64,000 nucleotides of DNA from Bacteroidota bacterium. GTDB taxonomy: Bacteria; Bacteroidota; Bacteroidia; Bacteroidales; UBA4417. The translations under genes and the position numbers were made by a program. The stretch is taken from positions 62,001 to 126,000 of the forward strand of contig JACAAZ010000003.1 of assembly GCA_013376995.1 (NCBI GenBank), in the 5' to 3' direction. The notes under the pieces are model-generated. The model did not search any database and had not been told where the DNA came from. It saw only the letters and a program-made list of their open reading frames with translations. Below are positions 1 to 8,192 of the stretch, piece after piece; positions within the stretch are counted from its first letter, which is position 1, and each line of letters starts with the position of its first letter.

Positions 1-914
1 AGAAGTGTGTCGTAAATGGGACCCAGTATTTGGGGGATGCATCTGAGCGAATAATATTCCTGGACTTTTTCCCTGAAAAACTCATCAGATTGGTCCTTTT
101 CCCAGAAATTATTGCGTGAGCGGACCAGTGGAGAGTCTTCCAATATTTTTCTTGCTGCAGCAGCAATGATCATTTGGCCCTGATGTTTCTTTACAGCATT
201 AAGTTCAACTGAATAATGATCATTAAAAGCTTCCATCAATTCATTGATCATTACTGAGAATGCCAGGTTCCATCCGAGAGCTGTAAATGCAAATTCCAGG
301 TTAATGGCAGCAAGGCCTGTCATAGCGGAAGTTCCATTCATCATTGCAAGGCCTTCCCTCAACACAAGCTTTTTAGCTGTCAACCCACAGAGTTTATAAG
401 CTTCTTCTGCTTGAATGATATTCCCATTAAAATAGCAGATACCCTCTCCTATCACAACGGCAGCTAAGTGGGCCAGCTGCACAAGATCGCCACTTGCACC
501 TACACCTCCGTGAAGAGGAATGCAGGGAACGATACCTGAGTTGAACATAGAGACCATATGGAAGATCAACTCCTTGCTGACGGCAGAATGCCCTCTAACA
601 AGAGAATTCAAGCGCGCCAGAAAGACGGCTTTACATTCAGCCGGCCCTAAATAATGGGGAAACCCGGTGTGATGACTCCTTATCAGGTTATACTGAAGAT
701 CAAGCAATTGCTGCTCCTCAATGCTATATTGAGCCATAGGGCCCAAACCAGTATTAATTCCATATATATTGTACCTGGAATTTACAGCTGAAAGAAAATT
801 AAAGCTTTTTTCGACCTTCTCAATTGTCAGATCAGATACACCAACTTTATCGTCGCCAAAGCAGAGTTTAAATAATTGTTTAGCAGATAAACTATAGCCA
901 TCAAGCAGCACCAT
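1..914 (-). CDS. Aromatic amino acid ammonia-lyase (HAL/TAL family), 3' end cut by window
   Basis: The reading frame starts at the ATG at 912-914 on the minus strand and runs off the left edge after about 304 codons, so the C-terminal part is missing. It carries the family hallmark Ala-Ser-Gly at residues 140-142 (context GGVGASGDL), which cyclises to the MIO electrophile, and the catalytic tyrosine segment IYGINTGLG near residue 51. YSLRCIPQ near the truncated end is also typical. Enzymes of this family remove ammonia from histidine, tyrosine or phenylalanine to give the aryl acrylate. The specificity loop reads NLIRSHHTG, closer to the Ser-His of histidine lyases than to the His-Leu of tyrosine lyases, but Bacteroidota also use relatives in aryl polyene or flexirubin pigment pathways, so the substrate is left open. 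No other hut gene is visible in the window. Confidence 0.9.
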   Translation of the reverse strand, partial: MVLLDGYSLSAKQLFKLCFGDDKVGVSDLTIEKVEKSFNFLSAVNSRYNIYGINTGLGPMAQYSIEEQQLLDLQYNLIRSHHTGFPHYLGPAECKAVFLARLNSLVRGHSAVSKELIFHMVSMFNSGIVPCIPLHGGVGASGDLVQLAHLAAVVIGEGICYFNGNIIQAEEAYKLCGLTAKKLVLREGLAMMNGTSAMTGLAAINLEFAFTALGWNLAFSVMINELMEAFNDHYSVELNAVKKHQGQMIIAAAARKILEDSPLVRSRNNFWEKDQSDEFFREKVQEYYSLRCIPQILGPIYDTL

Positions 915-1013
915 CAAACAAATAATTTAGGGCAAAAATAATGATCTTTAGGTAATATTATGAATTTAAAACATATCTATAGAACTGAAACTGGATAGAC
1001 CTATTAACTAGAA

Positions 1014-1043
1014 AGCGATCCCGGGTATCTACCCAGGATCGCT
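1014..1043 (-). terminator. Strong hairpin downstream of the secreted protein gene
   Basis: Eight base pairs AGCGATCC/GGATCGCT, one mismatch, then GGGT/ACCC with a four-base loop. It lies about 25 bases after the TAG at 1069-1071 on the minus strand. Only a short T stretch follows, so it is either a terminator or an mRNA end-protecting hairpin. Confidence 0.45.
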
Positions 1044-1068
1044 GACATGGCTTACATGTATTATATAA

Positions 1069-1679
1069 CTACTTGGTATTCTTGATTATATATTTTGCAT
1101 AAGCTTTACCAAGTTTTGCATATGCTTCTGAGATTCGCCAGCACTATCAAAATCAAAACCCATAACATCAGAACCAGGAACCCTGGTAACAGTGCTTTGT
1201 GATAAAACCTTCCCGGGATTTGCTGTTTCCATGAGCATAATATCGGCTTCAATCATAGCAGGCCTTCTGACAACTCCTACATTAAAGCCTGGTTCAATCA
1301 TCAGGGTTTTTACCAGGATAGTGTATTGGGCGTCTGTAGCACCAGGTTTAGCTATCATACCAACTTCTCCAAGATATTTATTGAACAGTTCTTCAAATTT
1401 TGGTTGATACCTGGTCTTCCTGTCGTTAGCCCAAGCTACTTTCCAGGTATCACCTTTACCAGGTTCTTTAGAATTGTATTCTGAAACTTTCTTATTAATG
1501 TAATCTGATTCTTTCATATCACCAACCAAAACGCCATCGTAGGAATATTCCAGGTTGATAGTCTTCTGGCCTTTTAAAGGAGTAAGGTTGCCGGAGATTT
1601 GCTTGATCTTCTGGCTGTAACCGGCTAATGCCAGGAACATGGTCAGCAGCAATAAAATGGTTGAATTTTTCATAATCAT
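1069..1679 (-). CDS. Secreted protein of unknown function, probable C-terminal frameshift
   Basis: A signal peptide (MKNSTILLLLTMFLALAGYS, cleavage near SQK) precedes about 175 residues of soluble domain, so the product is periplasmic or surface exposed. As written, the open frame stops at 1086 with a tail (SAGESQKHMQNLVKLMQNI) that looks unlike a natural end. Moving one base at about 1136-1138 opens a second frame to a TAG at 1069-1071 that reads RISEAYAKLGKAYAK followed by YIIKNTK, an amphipathic, lysine-rich end like the conserved termini I recall in Bacteroidales homologues. I therefore give the gene to 1069 and treat the 1086 stop as the result of a one-base deletion, real or from assembly. 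Function is unknown; the soluble core resembles conserved Bacteroidales proteins without an assigned role. MIMK offers two possible starts; the second Met is the more usual signal-peptide start. Confidence 0.75.
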
Positions 1680-1751
1680 AAGTATTTAGATGAATATTGA
1701 TTTTAATTTTCTTGTAAGGTGGTTCGTTGACCCAGACTTGATAATATGTAT

Positions 1752-2168
1752 TTAAAAACGATAAGCCAGTGAAAGTGTTTGATAGGGATTAGGCTTTAGA
1801 TTCAGGCTGAGTGCATTTAATTTTTTGATATACTTGCTTTTCTTTGACCCTCCTACCGCCCAAAGGACTACTCCACCACCAAATGCCACACAACCCAATT
1901 CCGTGCACAACAGGCCTAAGGTAGCCTTGCCAGCAGCATTTTCAGTTACAAGGTCCGGGTCTTCAGCCACGGCATTTGAAAATGTGCTTATCCCAACAAC
2001 TACAAGGACAGCCCCTCCAACCGTTAAACCAATTCCGGCATTTTTCATACCGTTGTATTGACTTATTTTTCTCCTGAAGAGGTCTTTTTGATACTGATTA
2101 TCCTGTGCATTAACAGCTCCAAGAAATGCAAGAATTGCTACAAGACTGCATATAAGATTTCGTTTCAT
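1752..2168 (-). CDS. Small exported membrane protein of unknown function
   Basis: 138 residues. An N-terminal signal peptide (MKRNLICSLVAILAFLGAVNA, cut before QD) is followed by a short basic and polar segment, then two hydrophobic glycine-rich stretches at about residues 42-65 and 83-106, and a basic tail ending in AYRF. The terminal aromatic residue is typical of outer membrane proteins recognised by BamA, but the two hydrophobic stretches look like a helical hairpin. I do not recognise a family. It sits alone between two other envelope genes on the same strand with a long non-coding stretch upstream, so it is probably its own transcription unit. Confidence 0.7.
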   Translation of the reverse strand: MKRNLICSLVAILAFLGAVNAQDNQYQKDLFRRKISQYNGMKNAGIGLTVGGAVLVVVGISTFSNAVAEDPDLVTENAAGKATLGLLCTELGCVAFGGGVVLWAVGGSKKSKYIKKLNALSLNLKPNPYQTLSLAYRF

Positions 2169-2654
2169 GGTATAAATATTTGGTTATTAATAAGGTAACT
2201 TGAAGATAGTGGTTAAATAAGGCAGCCTAGCAAACAGGTGTTTACAAAATAACAGTAAATATAAGATATCAATTCAAATTACAAATATTTTTTCGTTGTA
2301 ATCGCATATTCATCGATTGCTTGTTGGATTGTATTGAATTTATAGGGAGTACTAGATCCAGGAATCTGTTACAATTGCTCTGGTCAAAGGAAATCCTGAT
2401 ATGATAGATTTCATCTCACCTACTCTTTAATGGATTTTCGGCTAACTCCTGTTGAAAACAAATATAATGAAATTGAAGCATTTTCGGTAACAAATAGCAC
2501 CTAATTTTTGAAGTGACCGCATTTTTTACCTTTTTATGCAATGATATTTAAACGGAAATAACTTGAACCAGCAAGATTTATGAATATGTAATATGATAAA
2601 ATAAAAAAGGGATCAGCCTTAGCTAATCCCTTTCAATAAGTTAAAAGAGCTGTT
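2169..2654. other. Non-coding stretch, 486 bp
   Basis: AT-rich, with no open frame that I would defend on either strand. It holds the terminator-like hairpin at 2606-2633 for the gene to the right and presumably the promoter of the gene to the left. I saw no repeat, RNA gene or convincing promoter match. Confidence 0.6.
2606..2633 (-). terminator. Rho-independent terminator of the beta-barrel gene
   Basis: Stem AAAGGGAT (2606-2613) with ATCCCTTT (2626-2633), twelve-base loop. On the minus strand the stem is followed by a run of T (A run at 2603-2608 on the plus strand). It begins about 20 bases past the stop of the gene at 2655-3221. Confidence 0.7.
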
Positions 2655-3221
2655 TTAAAACTTAACGGCAACACCAAGGTTAAGGTAAGAAATACCGGCA
2701 CCAATTTCCGCCATACCTGCAAATTTATCATTGAAGAAATAACGGGCTCCGATAAACTCAGAAGTAATCAGACCTCCATAGCTTCCAGCCGAGTACCCAC
2801 TTCCAATTGTCCCATATTCTTTATTGGTAGCAATCCAATAGCCAATCATTAAACCAGCATAAGTATCAAGTTTATCCATAAAACTGTAATGAAGATATCC
2901 TCTTGGGCCAATGATAATGTTGGAGTATTTCCATCCATAAGTTCCTCCACCATAATCATAGGTAGACTTGAACGATGAATACCCAAGATAGCCACCGAGG
3001 CCTAAGGCAAACTTACCCCCCCAGAATCCATCCTTGATTACTGCTTCCAGTGAAGCTGAAATTGGAGGAACTGAGGATTTATAATAGCTTCCGGAATAAA
3101 GTGCTGATCCGAGTCCAATACCGAGATTCAAAACTTTATCACCTTTCTGGATAGCCTGAGCATTGGCAGAAAAGAATCCGAATGCAAACACCGTTGCAAG
3201 AAACAAGATTTTGATTTTCAT
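2655..3221 (-). CDS. Outer membrane beta-barrel protein
   Basis: 188 residues with a clear signal peptide (MKIKILFLATVFAFGFFSANA, cut before QAI). The mature part is rich in Gly, Tyr, Ser and Phe in alternating patterns and ends in AVKF, the terminal aromatic seen in proteins inserted by the Bam complex. The size suggests an eight-stranded barrel of the OmpW/OmpX-like class common in Bacteroidota. No ligand can be inferred. It is flanked by a promoter-like sequence upstream and a terminator downstream, so it is a single-gene unit. The exact family is not certain; the fold call rests on composition and length. Confidence 0.75.
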   Translation of the reverse strand: MKIKILFLATVFAFGFFSANAQAIQKGDKVLNLGIGLGSALYSGSYYKSSVPPISASLEAVIKDGFWGGKFALGLGGYLGYSSFKSTYDYGGGTYGWKYSNIIIGPRGYLHYSFMDKLDTYAGLMIGYWIATNKEYGTIGSGYSAGSYGGLITSEFIGARYFFNDKFAGMAEIGAGISYLNLGVAVKF

Positions 3222-3255
3222 AATTAATTGTTTTTAGTTCAACATTTGGTTTTAA

Positions 3256-3290
3256 CAAATATACTACTGAAATGTTGATTTTCTTAACAA
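3256..3290 (-). promoter_or_regulatory. Possible Bacteroidota-type promoter of the beta-barrel gene
   Basis: Minus strand -7 element TATATTTG (plus-strand 3256-3263) fits TAnnTTTG and lies 35 bases before the ATG. A TTG at 3288-3290 could be the -33 element, but the 24-base spacing is longer than the usual 19-21, so only the -7 box is well supported. Confidence 0.35.
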
Positions 3291-3473
3291 GGAATTCCGA
3301 AAAGCATAAAAGATTTCAACAGTAAATGTTTGATAACATTTCAACAATATCCCTGAAAAAAGGGATATATAATTTATAAATATACGATATAATTCTATAT
3401 ATCCGAAATCATTTCGTTTAAATATGATGACCTTTTTTCAATCTCTTTCTATAATCAATCAAATTTAATTTGA

Positions 3474-4586
3474 CTAAATCTGTTTATCAAGAATATTATA
3501 CACCGAATCCCTTTCAACCGGGATTAAACCAGCTCCGGTTATCAGTTCCCTTATAGCGTCAGAAGTTAATGCAGGATTCTGATCATCAGCACCAGCCAGC
3601 GAGTAGATCTTTGTGGAATCGTTGATAGTGCCGTCAAGATCATCAACTCCAAAACTTAGTGATAATGCTGCCATCTGTTTGCCAATCATTGGCCAATAGG
3701 CTTTTATATGTGGAATATTATCCAGGAATATCCTGGACATTGCATAATTCCTCATATCCTCAATTAAAGAAACCTCCTCAATCCAGGAAAGTTCGTTGTT
3801 CTTATTCCTGAATTTCAACGGAATAAATGCATTGAATCCGTGCGTCTTGTCCTGTAACTCCCTCAGCCTGTTCAAGTGTTCAATCCTATGTTCGTACTTT
3901 TCGATGTGGCCATATAGAATGGTTGCATTGCTTGGGATTCCAAGATTATGAGCAACTTCATGAACTTCAAGCCAGGCCTCGGATGTTGATTTCTGTCCAC
4001 AAATTACCTCCCTTATCTTTTCGTCAAAGATCTCGGCTCCCCCTCCCGGAATGGAATCCAGGCCTGCCTCCTTAAGGATCATCAGGCCTTCTTCCAGTGA
4101 AAGGCCTGCCTTCTTCACCATATACTCAATTTCGATAGCAGTAAAGGCTTTGATATGGATTCCCGGCCTTGCTTCCCTGACCCTCTGTATCAATCCAGCA
4201 TAGTAATGAATATCACGTCCCGGATGAACAGCTCCAACTATATGAACTTCGGTTATTTCATTACCAAGAGATTCAACCTTATCAACCATTTCATCAATTG
4301 TCAACTCCCAGGATTCGGGGCTCTGATGATTTGAATAGGAACAGAACCTGCAATTATACACACAGATATTAGTCGGTTCAATATGAACATTCCTGTTATA
4401 ATAGGTCAGTTTACCGTTAATACTTCTTCTCACATGATCAGCCAGCAAAGCCAAAAGTGAAAGTGAGCCTTCATAATAAAGCAGGATCCCTTCTTCTGAG
4501 CTTATTCTCTTTCCTTCAAAGATTTTACATGCTATACTTTTTTGTGCCTCAGGAATTACCTGAGATGCCAATATCGCTTCCAACAT
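3474..4586 (-). CDS. mqnE: Aminofutalosine synthase MqnE (radical SAM)
   Basis: 370 residues, full length for the family. The radical SAM cysteines are C75, C79 and C82 in the context PTNICVYNCRFC, binding the 4Fe-4S cluster that cleaves S-adenosylmethionine. TEVHIVGAVHPG, KAFTAIEIEY and GLDSIPGGGAEIF are blocks I associate with MqnE rather than with its paralogue MqnC. The enzyme joins the 5'-deoxyadenosyl radical to 3-enolpyruvoyl-benzoate to make aminofutalosine, the step after MqnA in the futalosine route to menaquinone. It is on the same strand as mqnB and mqnD but is separated from them by a protease gene. The start at 4586 gives a leader-free cytoplasmic protein, as expected. Confidence 0.92.
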   Translation of the reverse strand: MLEAILASQVIPEAQKSIACKIFEGKRISSEEGILLYYEGSLSLLALLADHVRRSINGKLTYYNRNVHIEPTNICVYNCRFCSYSNHQSPESWELTIDEMVDKVESLGNEITEVHIVGAVHPGRDIHYYAGLIQRVREARPGIHIKAFTAIEIEYMVKKAGLSLEEGLMILKEAGLDSIPGGGAEIFDEKIREVICGQKSTSEAWLEVHEVAHNLGIPSNATILYGHIEKYEHRIEHLNRLRELQDKTHGFNAFIPLKFRNKNNELSWIEEVSLIEDMRNYAMSRIFLDNIPHIKAYWPMIGKQMAALSLSFGVDDLDGTINDSTKIYSLAGADDQNPALTSDAIRELITGAGLIPVERDSVYNILDKQI

Positions 4587-4626
4587 CTTACAAAGTCTTC
4601 TTACTGTTAATAATCGCCTAATTATT

Positions 4627-6519
4627 TTAAGGTCTGAGAACTATAACCTTTTCTGTTTGTACAGCCCCTGCCCTGTCAATTCTAACAATAAACAGGTTAC
4701 CTGCAGTCGGGAGGTCAATGCTGACCAATGGCCCTTCATCTCCTGACCAGCTTTGTGATTTTACCAATACCCCCAATGGAGTAAACACTTCAATTTTTAC
4801 TGTTTCTGAATTCTTCACATTTGTAAAAACTGAAAGGGCACCTTTAGTTGGATTGGGATAAACCAGGGCACTAACCTGGATGTAATCTGTACGGGTTAAT
4901 GAATCAACCAATGAGTCGGTATCCAACAAATAACTGACTCTTAATGACACCTTATACCTGCCGAAAGAATTATATACTATTCCTGATGGATTTTTGTCAG
5001 AAGATTCGGAAGGTTCACCTCCTTCAAATTGCCACTTCCAGTCATAAACGCTGCTGGCTGTTAAATCACGGAAGTCCACCGCACCACCGATTGGCACCTG
5101 CTCAACATTTGCCTCAAACTGAACAGTCCTGGACATTCCTCTCAGGAGTGTTCTACCAAGGTTCAAAGGATCGAGCCAGGGCCTGAGTTGCATAGAGTCT
5201 GCAGTTCCATTTGACGCCCAGGAATATGAAATTTTTCCATAGTAATCAGTTCCTCCGGCATTGGAACAGGCAGATTCTCCACCAGTAAGTGAACCAATCA
5301 GCAATCCTTCGCTGTTAAACAGCGGAGATCCCGATGAACCGCCTTCGGTTACTCCATATCCATGAGTTGTAGCAGACCAATTGACTTTCCAATGAGTTTC
5401 ATCTGTTGACTCCCATTTTCCCGAAACAATAGGTTGGGTGTAAGTTGAAATCTTTTTAATATCTCCTTCGGGATGATGAATACCCACTCCTGATGGTGAT
5501 GCAACATCCGTTACCTTCCATCCATTGAAATAAGGGTTATAGGTAACCGGAATATCCTGCTTGAGTTTAACCAGGTAAAAATCTGATCCCATTGTTACAG
5601 GATTTTGGGATGAGGCAAGCTTTTCAGCACCTGTCATACTTTGAATCCCAGGTTCAGAAAGTGGCTTGTCACATCCTGTAGCCTCATAGTTAAAATAGAA
5701 TATCCATTTTTCCAGATCTTCCGAGCTTGCGATATTGCCTGCATTGATCGAACAATGGTTTGCTGTTAGAACAATGGGAGAAAAGTCGAGATGGGTATTG
5801 TTCAACAGGGAACCTGTACACCAGATTGATTGCCCATTAACACGTGTGAGCATTCTCACAACTCCATGTGACTGAGCCAGCCAGTTATCACCCTCAGAAC
5901 AATGAATATTTACCTCGCAGGGGCCTGAAGCGCCAAAGTTATATCCATTTTTATCCAAACCTACATCCATCCCCCTGTAGATATAGTTGAGACCGGAAAC
6001 AATGATACTGGGCTCTTCCTTGCAGCCTTCAGGCTGATAATATTCAAGGATAAGTTCATCACCTGCCAAAGGCCGGGTAGCAAACGAATGCCCATTGGTA
6101 TTATTAAATGATGTGTATGCCCCGGCAATTTGCGAATGATCTGGATTATAAATAAACAGGTCAGAAGAAACGGGGAGATAAAAGTTTGAATAATCCACAC
6201 CCAGAGCTACAGCTCCAGGACTTCTGAGATGAAGTCTCCATAATTTACCACCACCAGGGTAATCCATCCAGATGCCTGAATTAGAGGTATTTAAAGAAAT
6301 ACTGACAGGAACTCCAACCCTGTATGGTTTTTCCATATTCGCATCGGCTTCATCTTCTGATTTGATCATGTTCATATCAGGAGAAGCGACAAGAATGATT
6401 GAATCACTTTTATAAAAAGATTTTGTGCCAAAACTCCTGGGAATCCCCCCCCGGTCAATCTGGGAACTTACATGTGAAAAAATAATCAGTAATGGTATGA
6501 GTAGGGTAAGTCTTTTCAA
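4627..6519 (-). CDS. Secreted trypsin-fold serine endopeptidase with PKD domain and T9SS tail
   Basis: 630 residues. Signal peptide at 1-19 (ending SHVSS). A pro-region of about 200 residues leads to a chymotrypsin-like domain with the triad visible as H255 (LTANHC), D313 (GSDFYLVKL) and S396 (EGGSSGSP). The arrangement and cysteine pattern resemble bacterial lysyl endopeptidases (MEROPS S1 group). A PKD-like domain follows at about 465-545 (AWKWQFEGG-like segment DWKWQFEGG, SSGIVYNSFGRYKVSL pattern), and residues 553-630 form a type IX secretion sorting domain of type A (YPNPTKG, ending KVIVLRP). It is therefore exported and anchored or released at the cell surface. It lies 40 bases upstream of mqnE on the same strand, yet has no evident link to menaquinone synthesis. 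Lys-specificity is an inference from the relatives, not seen. Confidence 0.88.
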   Translation of the reverse strand: MKRLTLLIPLLIIFSHVSSQIDRGGIPRSFGTKSFYKSDSIILVASPDMNMIKSEDEADANMEKPYRVGVPVSISLNTSNSGIWMDYPGGGKLWRLHLRSPGAVALGVDYSNFYLPVSSDLFIYNPDHSQIAGAYTSFNNTNGHSFATRPLAGDELILEYYQPEGCKEEPSIIVSGLNYIYRGMDVGLDKNGYNFGASGPCEVNIHCSEGDNWLAQSHGVVRMLTRVNGQSIWCTGSLLNNTHLDFSPIVLTANHCSINAGNIASSEDLEKWIFYFNYEATGCDKPLSEPGIQSMTGAEKLASSQNPVTMGSDFYLVKLKQDIPVTYNPYFNGWKVTDVASPSGVGIHHPEGDIKKISTYTQPIVSGKWESTDETHWKVNWSATTHGYGVTEGGSSGSPLFNSEGLLIGSLTGGESACSNAGGTDYYGKISYSWASNGTADSMQLRPWLDPLNLGRTLLRGMSRTVQFEANVEQVPIGGAVDFRDLTASSVYDWKWQFEGGEPSESSDKNPSGIVYNSFGRYKVSLRVSYLLDTDSLVDSLTRTDYIQVSALVYPNPTKGALSVFTNVKNSETVKIEVFTPLGVLVKSQSWSGDEGPLVSIDLPTAGNLFIVRIDRAGAVQTEKVIVLRP

Positions 6520-6604
6520 TTCCTGAAGTATTGTGTCAATAATGTATGGTTAACAAAAATAGAAATCTTTTGCCAGTTAAGCCTCCATATAGTAATGTGT
6601 TCCT

Positions 6605-7456
6605 TTATATCTGAGCCTCACTAAAGAATAATTCCAGGGGGATAGATGAAATGAGTTTCTGTTCCTTAGCCAATTCAAAGAGCCTGATGACTGAGATTCT
6701 ACCTTTTTCCCCCAGGCTGAGAGTCGATTCATTGACATATAAGGAAATATGTTGCCACATAACTGCCTCATTCATTTCCTGGGCATTGCATCGAACAAAA
6801 TCACTAAGCTGGTTGCTAGTTTGTGCGTATTCTACACTCCTTTTCAATGCCCGGGAGAACCTATGAAGAACCTCCTTCTTAAGCCTCCTGTGCGCAACTA
6901 TTCCGCCCAAAGGTATTGGATAGGATGTCAATCTTTCCCAAAACTCTCCTAAATCATCAAGCTTCATTAATCCTTTTTCCCTGTATGTAAAGCGGTTCTC
7001 ATGAATAATAACTCCAGCATCAACAGAACCATCAAGTATTGCATCTTCAATGTCAGAAAACAGCAGAGCTACAGTATTTCCAGCTGATGGATACGCGAGT
7101 TGGAACAAGAGATTAGCTGTGGTATACTTCCCTGGAATAGCGACTTTACAATTAGCTATTTCCGAACGGTTTAAAGCCTTATTACTGATCAGCAAAGGCC
7201 CTACCCCATAACCCAGTGCAGATCCAGAATCAAGGAGAGTGTATTGATCTATCAGATACAGGAGTGCATGGTAACTAACTTTTGTAACATCGAGTTCCCC
7301 CTGGAATGCTCTGCTGTTCAACTCTTCAACATCTGCAAGAACATATTCAAATTCAAGTCCTTCTGTATCCACTTTTTGGTGGACCAGAGCATCAAAAATA
7401 AAGGTATCGTTTGGACAAGGCGAAAAACCAAGTGATAATTTCATACCTGAATTCAA
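6605..7456 (-). CDS. mqnD: 1,4-dihydroxy-6-naphthoate synthase MqnD
   Basis: 283 residues. The N-terminal block LGFSPCPNDTFIFDALVH is the family signature of MqnD, which converts cyclic dehypoxanthine futalosine to 1,4-dihydroxy-6-naphthoate. Later blocks KVSYHALLY, GYGVGPLLIS, KVAIPGKYTTANLL and DAGVIIHENRFTY match the periplasmic-binding-protein-like fold shared with MqnA; the SPCPND start and VIIHE block point to MqnD. The gene is the last of a run phoA-like, mqnB, mqnD with gaps of 24 and 31 bases, so the three are likely cotranscribed. Met5 is an alternative start and would give the more usual N-terminus MKLSLGFSP. Confidence 0.92.
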   Translation of the reverse strand: MNSGMKLSLGFSPCPNDTFIFDALVHQKVDTEGLEFEYVLADVEELNSRAFQGELDVTKVSYHALLYLIDQYTLLDSGSALGYGVGPLLISNKALNRSEIANCKVAIPGKYTTANLLFQLAYPSAGNTVALLFSDIEDAILDGSVDAGVIIHENRFTYREKGLMKLDDLGEFWERLTSYPIPLGGIVAHRRLKKEVLHRFSRALKRSVEYAQTSNQLSDFVRCNAQEMNEAVMWQHISLYVNESTLSLGEKGRISVIRLFELAKEQKLISSIPLELFFSEAQI

Positions 7457-7487
7457 TTAGCATTTATGACAAAGAATTCTGCCTCCA

Positions 7488-8168
7488 TCAAAGTTTCTTG
7501 AGCATTTCAATTACAAACTGATTCAGCTTTGCAACAGCAAGTTTGATATCCCATTTGGATGTATCACGTGCTTCAACATAATTTGAAACAGCCCTTAGCT
7601 GGACACAGGGCAACTGCTCCTGGAAACAAGCATAGAAAAATGCAGCACCTTCCATTGTTTCAATATCAGCATCAGAGTGTTTGATAAATTTCCCTATCTG
7701 CACACTTTCTCCATGTATTGTGTTGACTGAAACAGCATTAACTTCAGGCAAACTATCCACCAGTGAAAATAAATGATTTTTAGGATTAATAAGTTTCCCT
7801 CCCTGAAACGGAAAAAAATCCGGACTAACAAGGTTCATATCTGCAAGTGACAGGAAACCATCAGCCGTTTCGGATCCTAATTCTGGGATGCAGTCACTCG
7901 TGATGTTAAGTAATTCTCCTAAGGCTATACTTCTATTGAAACTGCCACATATCCCAAGATTGATTGCACAATCATATTTCTCAGAATTAATCACTTTAGC
8001 AGTCCAAAATGCCGTTACAACCATCCCAACACCTGTTATCAAGATATCAACCACATGATTATTAAAATCATAACGTTTGAAATTTGATTTTAGTTCTTTT
8101 CCGTTTCCCAATTCTGAAAGAAGCAGTTGAATTTCAAGCTGGGTAGCTGATACAATAAGTATCTTCAT
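7488..8168 (-). CDS. mqnB: Futalosine hydrolase MqnB
   Basis: 226 residues. Begins MKILIVSATQLEIQLLL, the nucleoside phosphorylase-like fold start used by futalosine and MTA/SAH nucleosidases. AINLGICGSFN, the substrate glutamate block IETMEGAAFFYAC and the aspartate/asparagine block LRAVSNYVE are present. It hydrolyses futalosine (or aminofutalosine) to dehypoxanthine futalosine and the free base. Position directly upstream of mqnD with a 31-base gap supports the menaquinone role over a general MTA nucleosidase. The lower sequence similarity to classical MTA/SAH nucleosidases, judged by eye, also fits MqnB. Confidence 0.88.
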   Translation of the reverse strand: MKILIVSATQLEIQLLLSELGNGKELKSNFKRYDFNNHVVDILITGVGMVVTAFWTAKVINSEKYDCAINLGICGSFNRSIALGELLNITSDCIPELGSETADGFLSLADMNLVSPDFFPFQGGKLINPKNHLFSLVDSLPEVNAVSVNTIHGESVQIGKFIKHSDADIETMEGAAFFYACFQEQLPCVQLRAVSNYVEARDTSKWDIKLAVAKLNQFVIEMLKKL

Positions 8169-8192
8169 CTTTGATTTTTACTGTATTATAAT

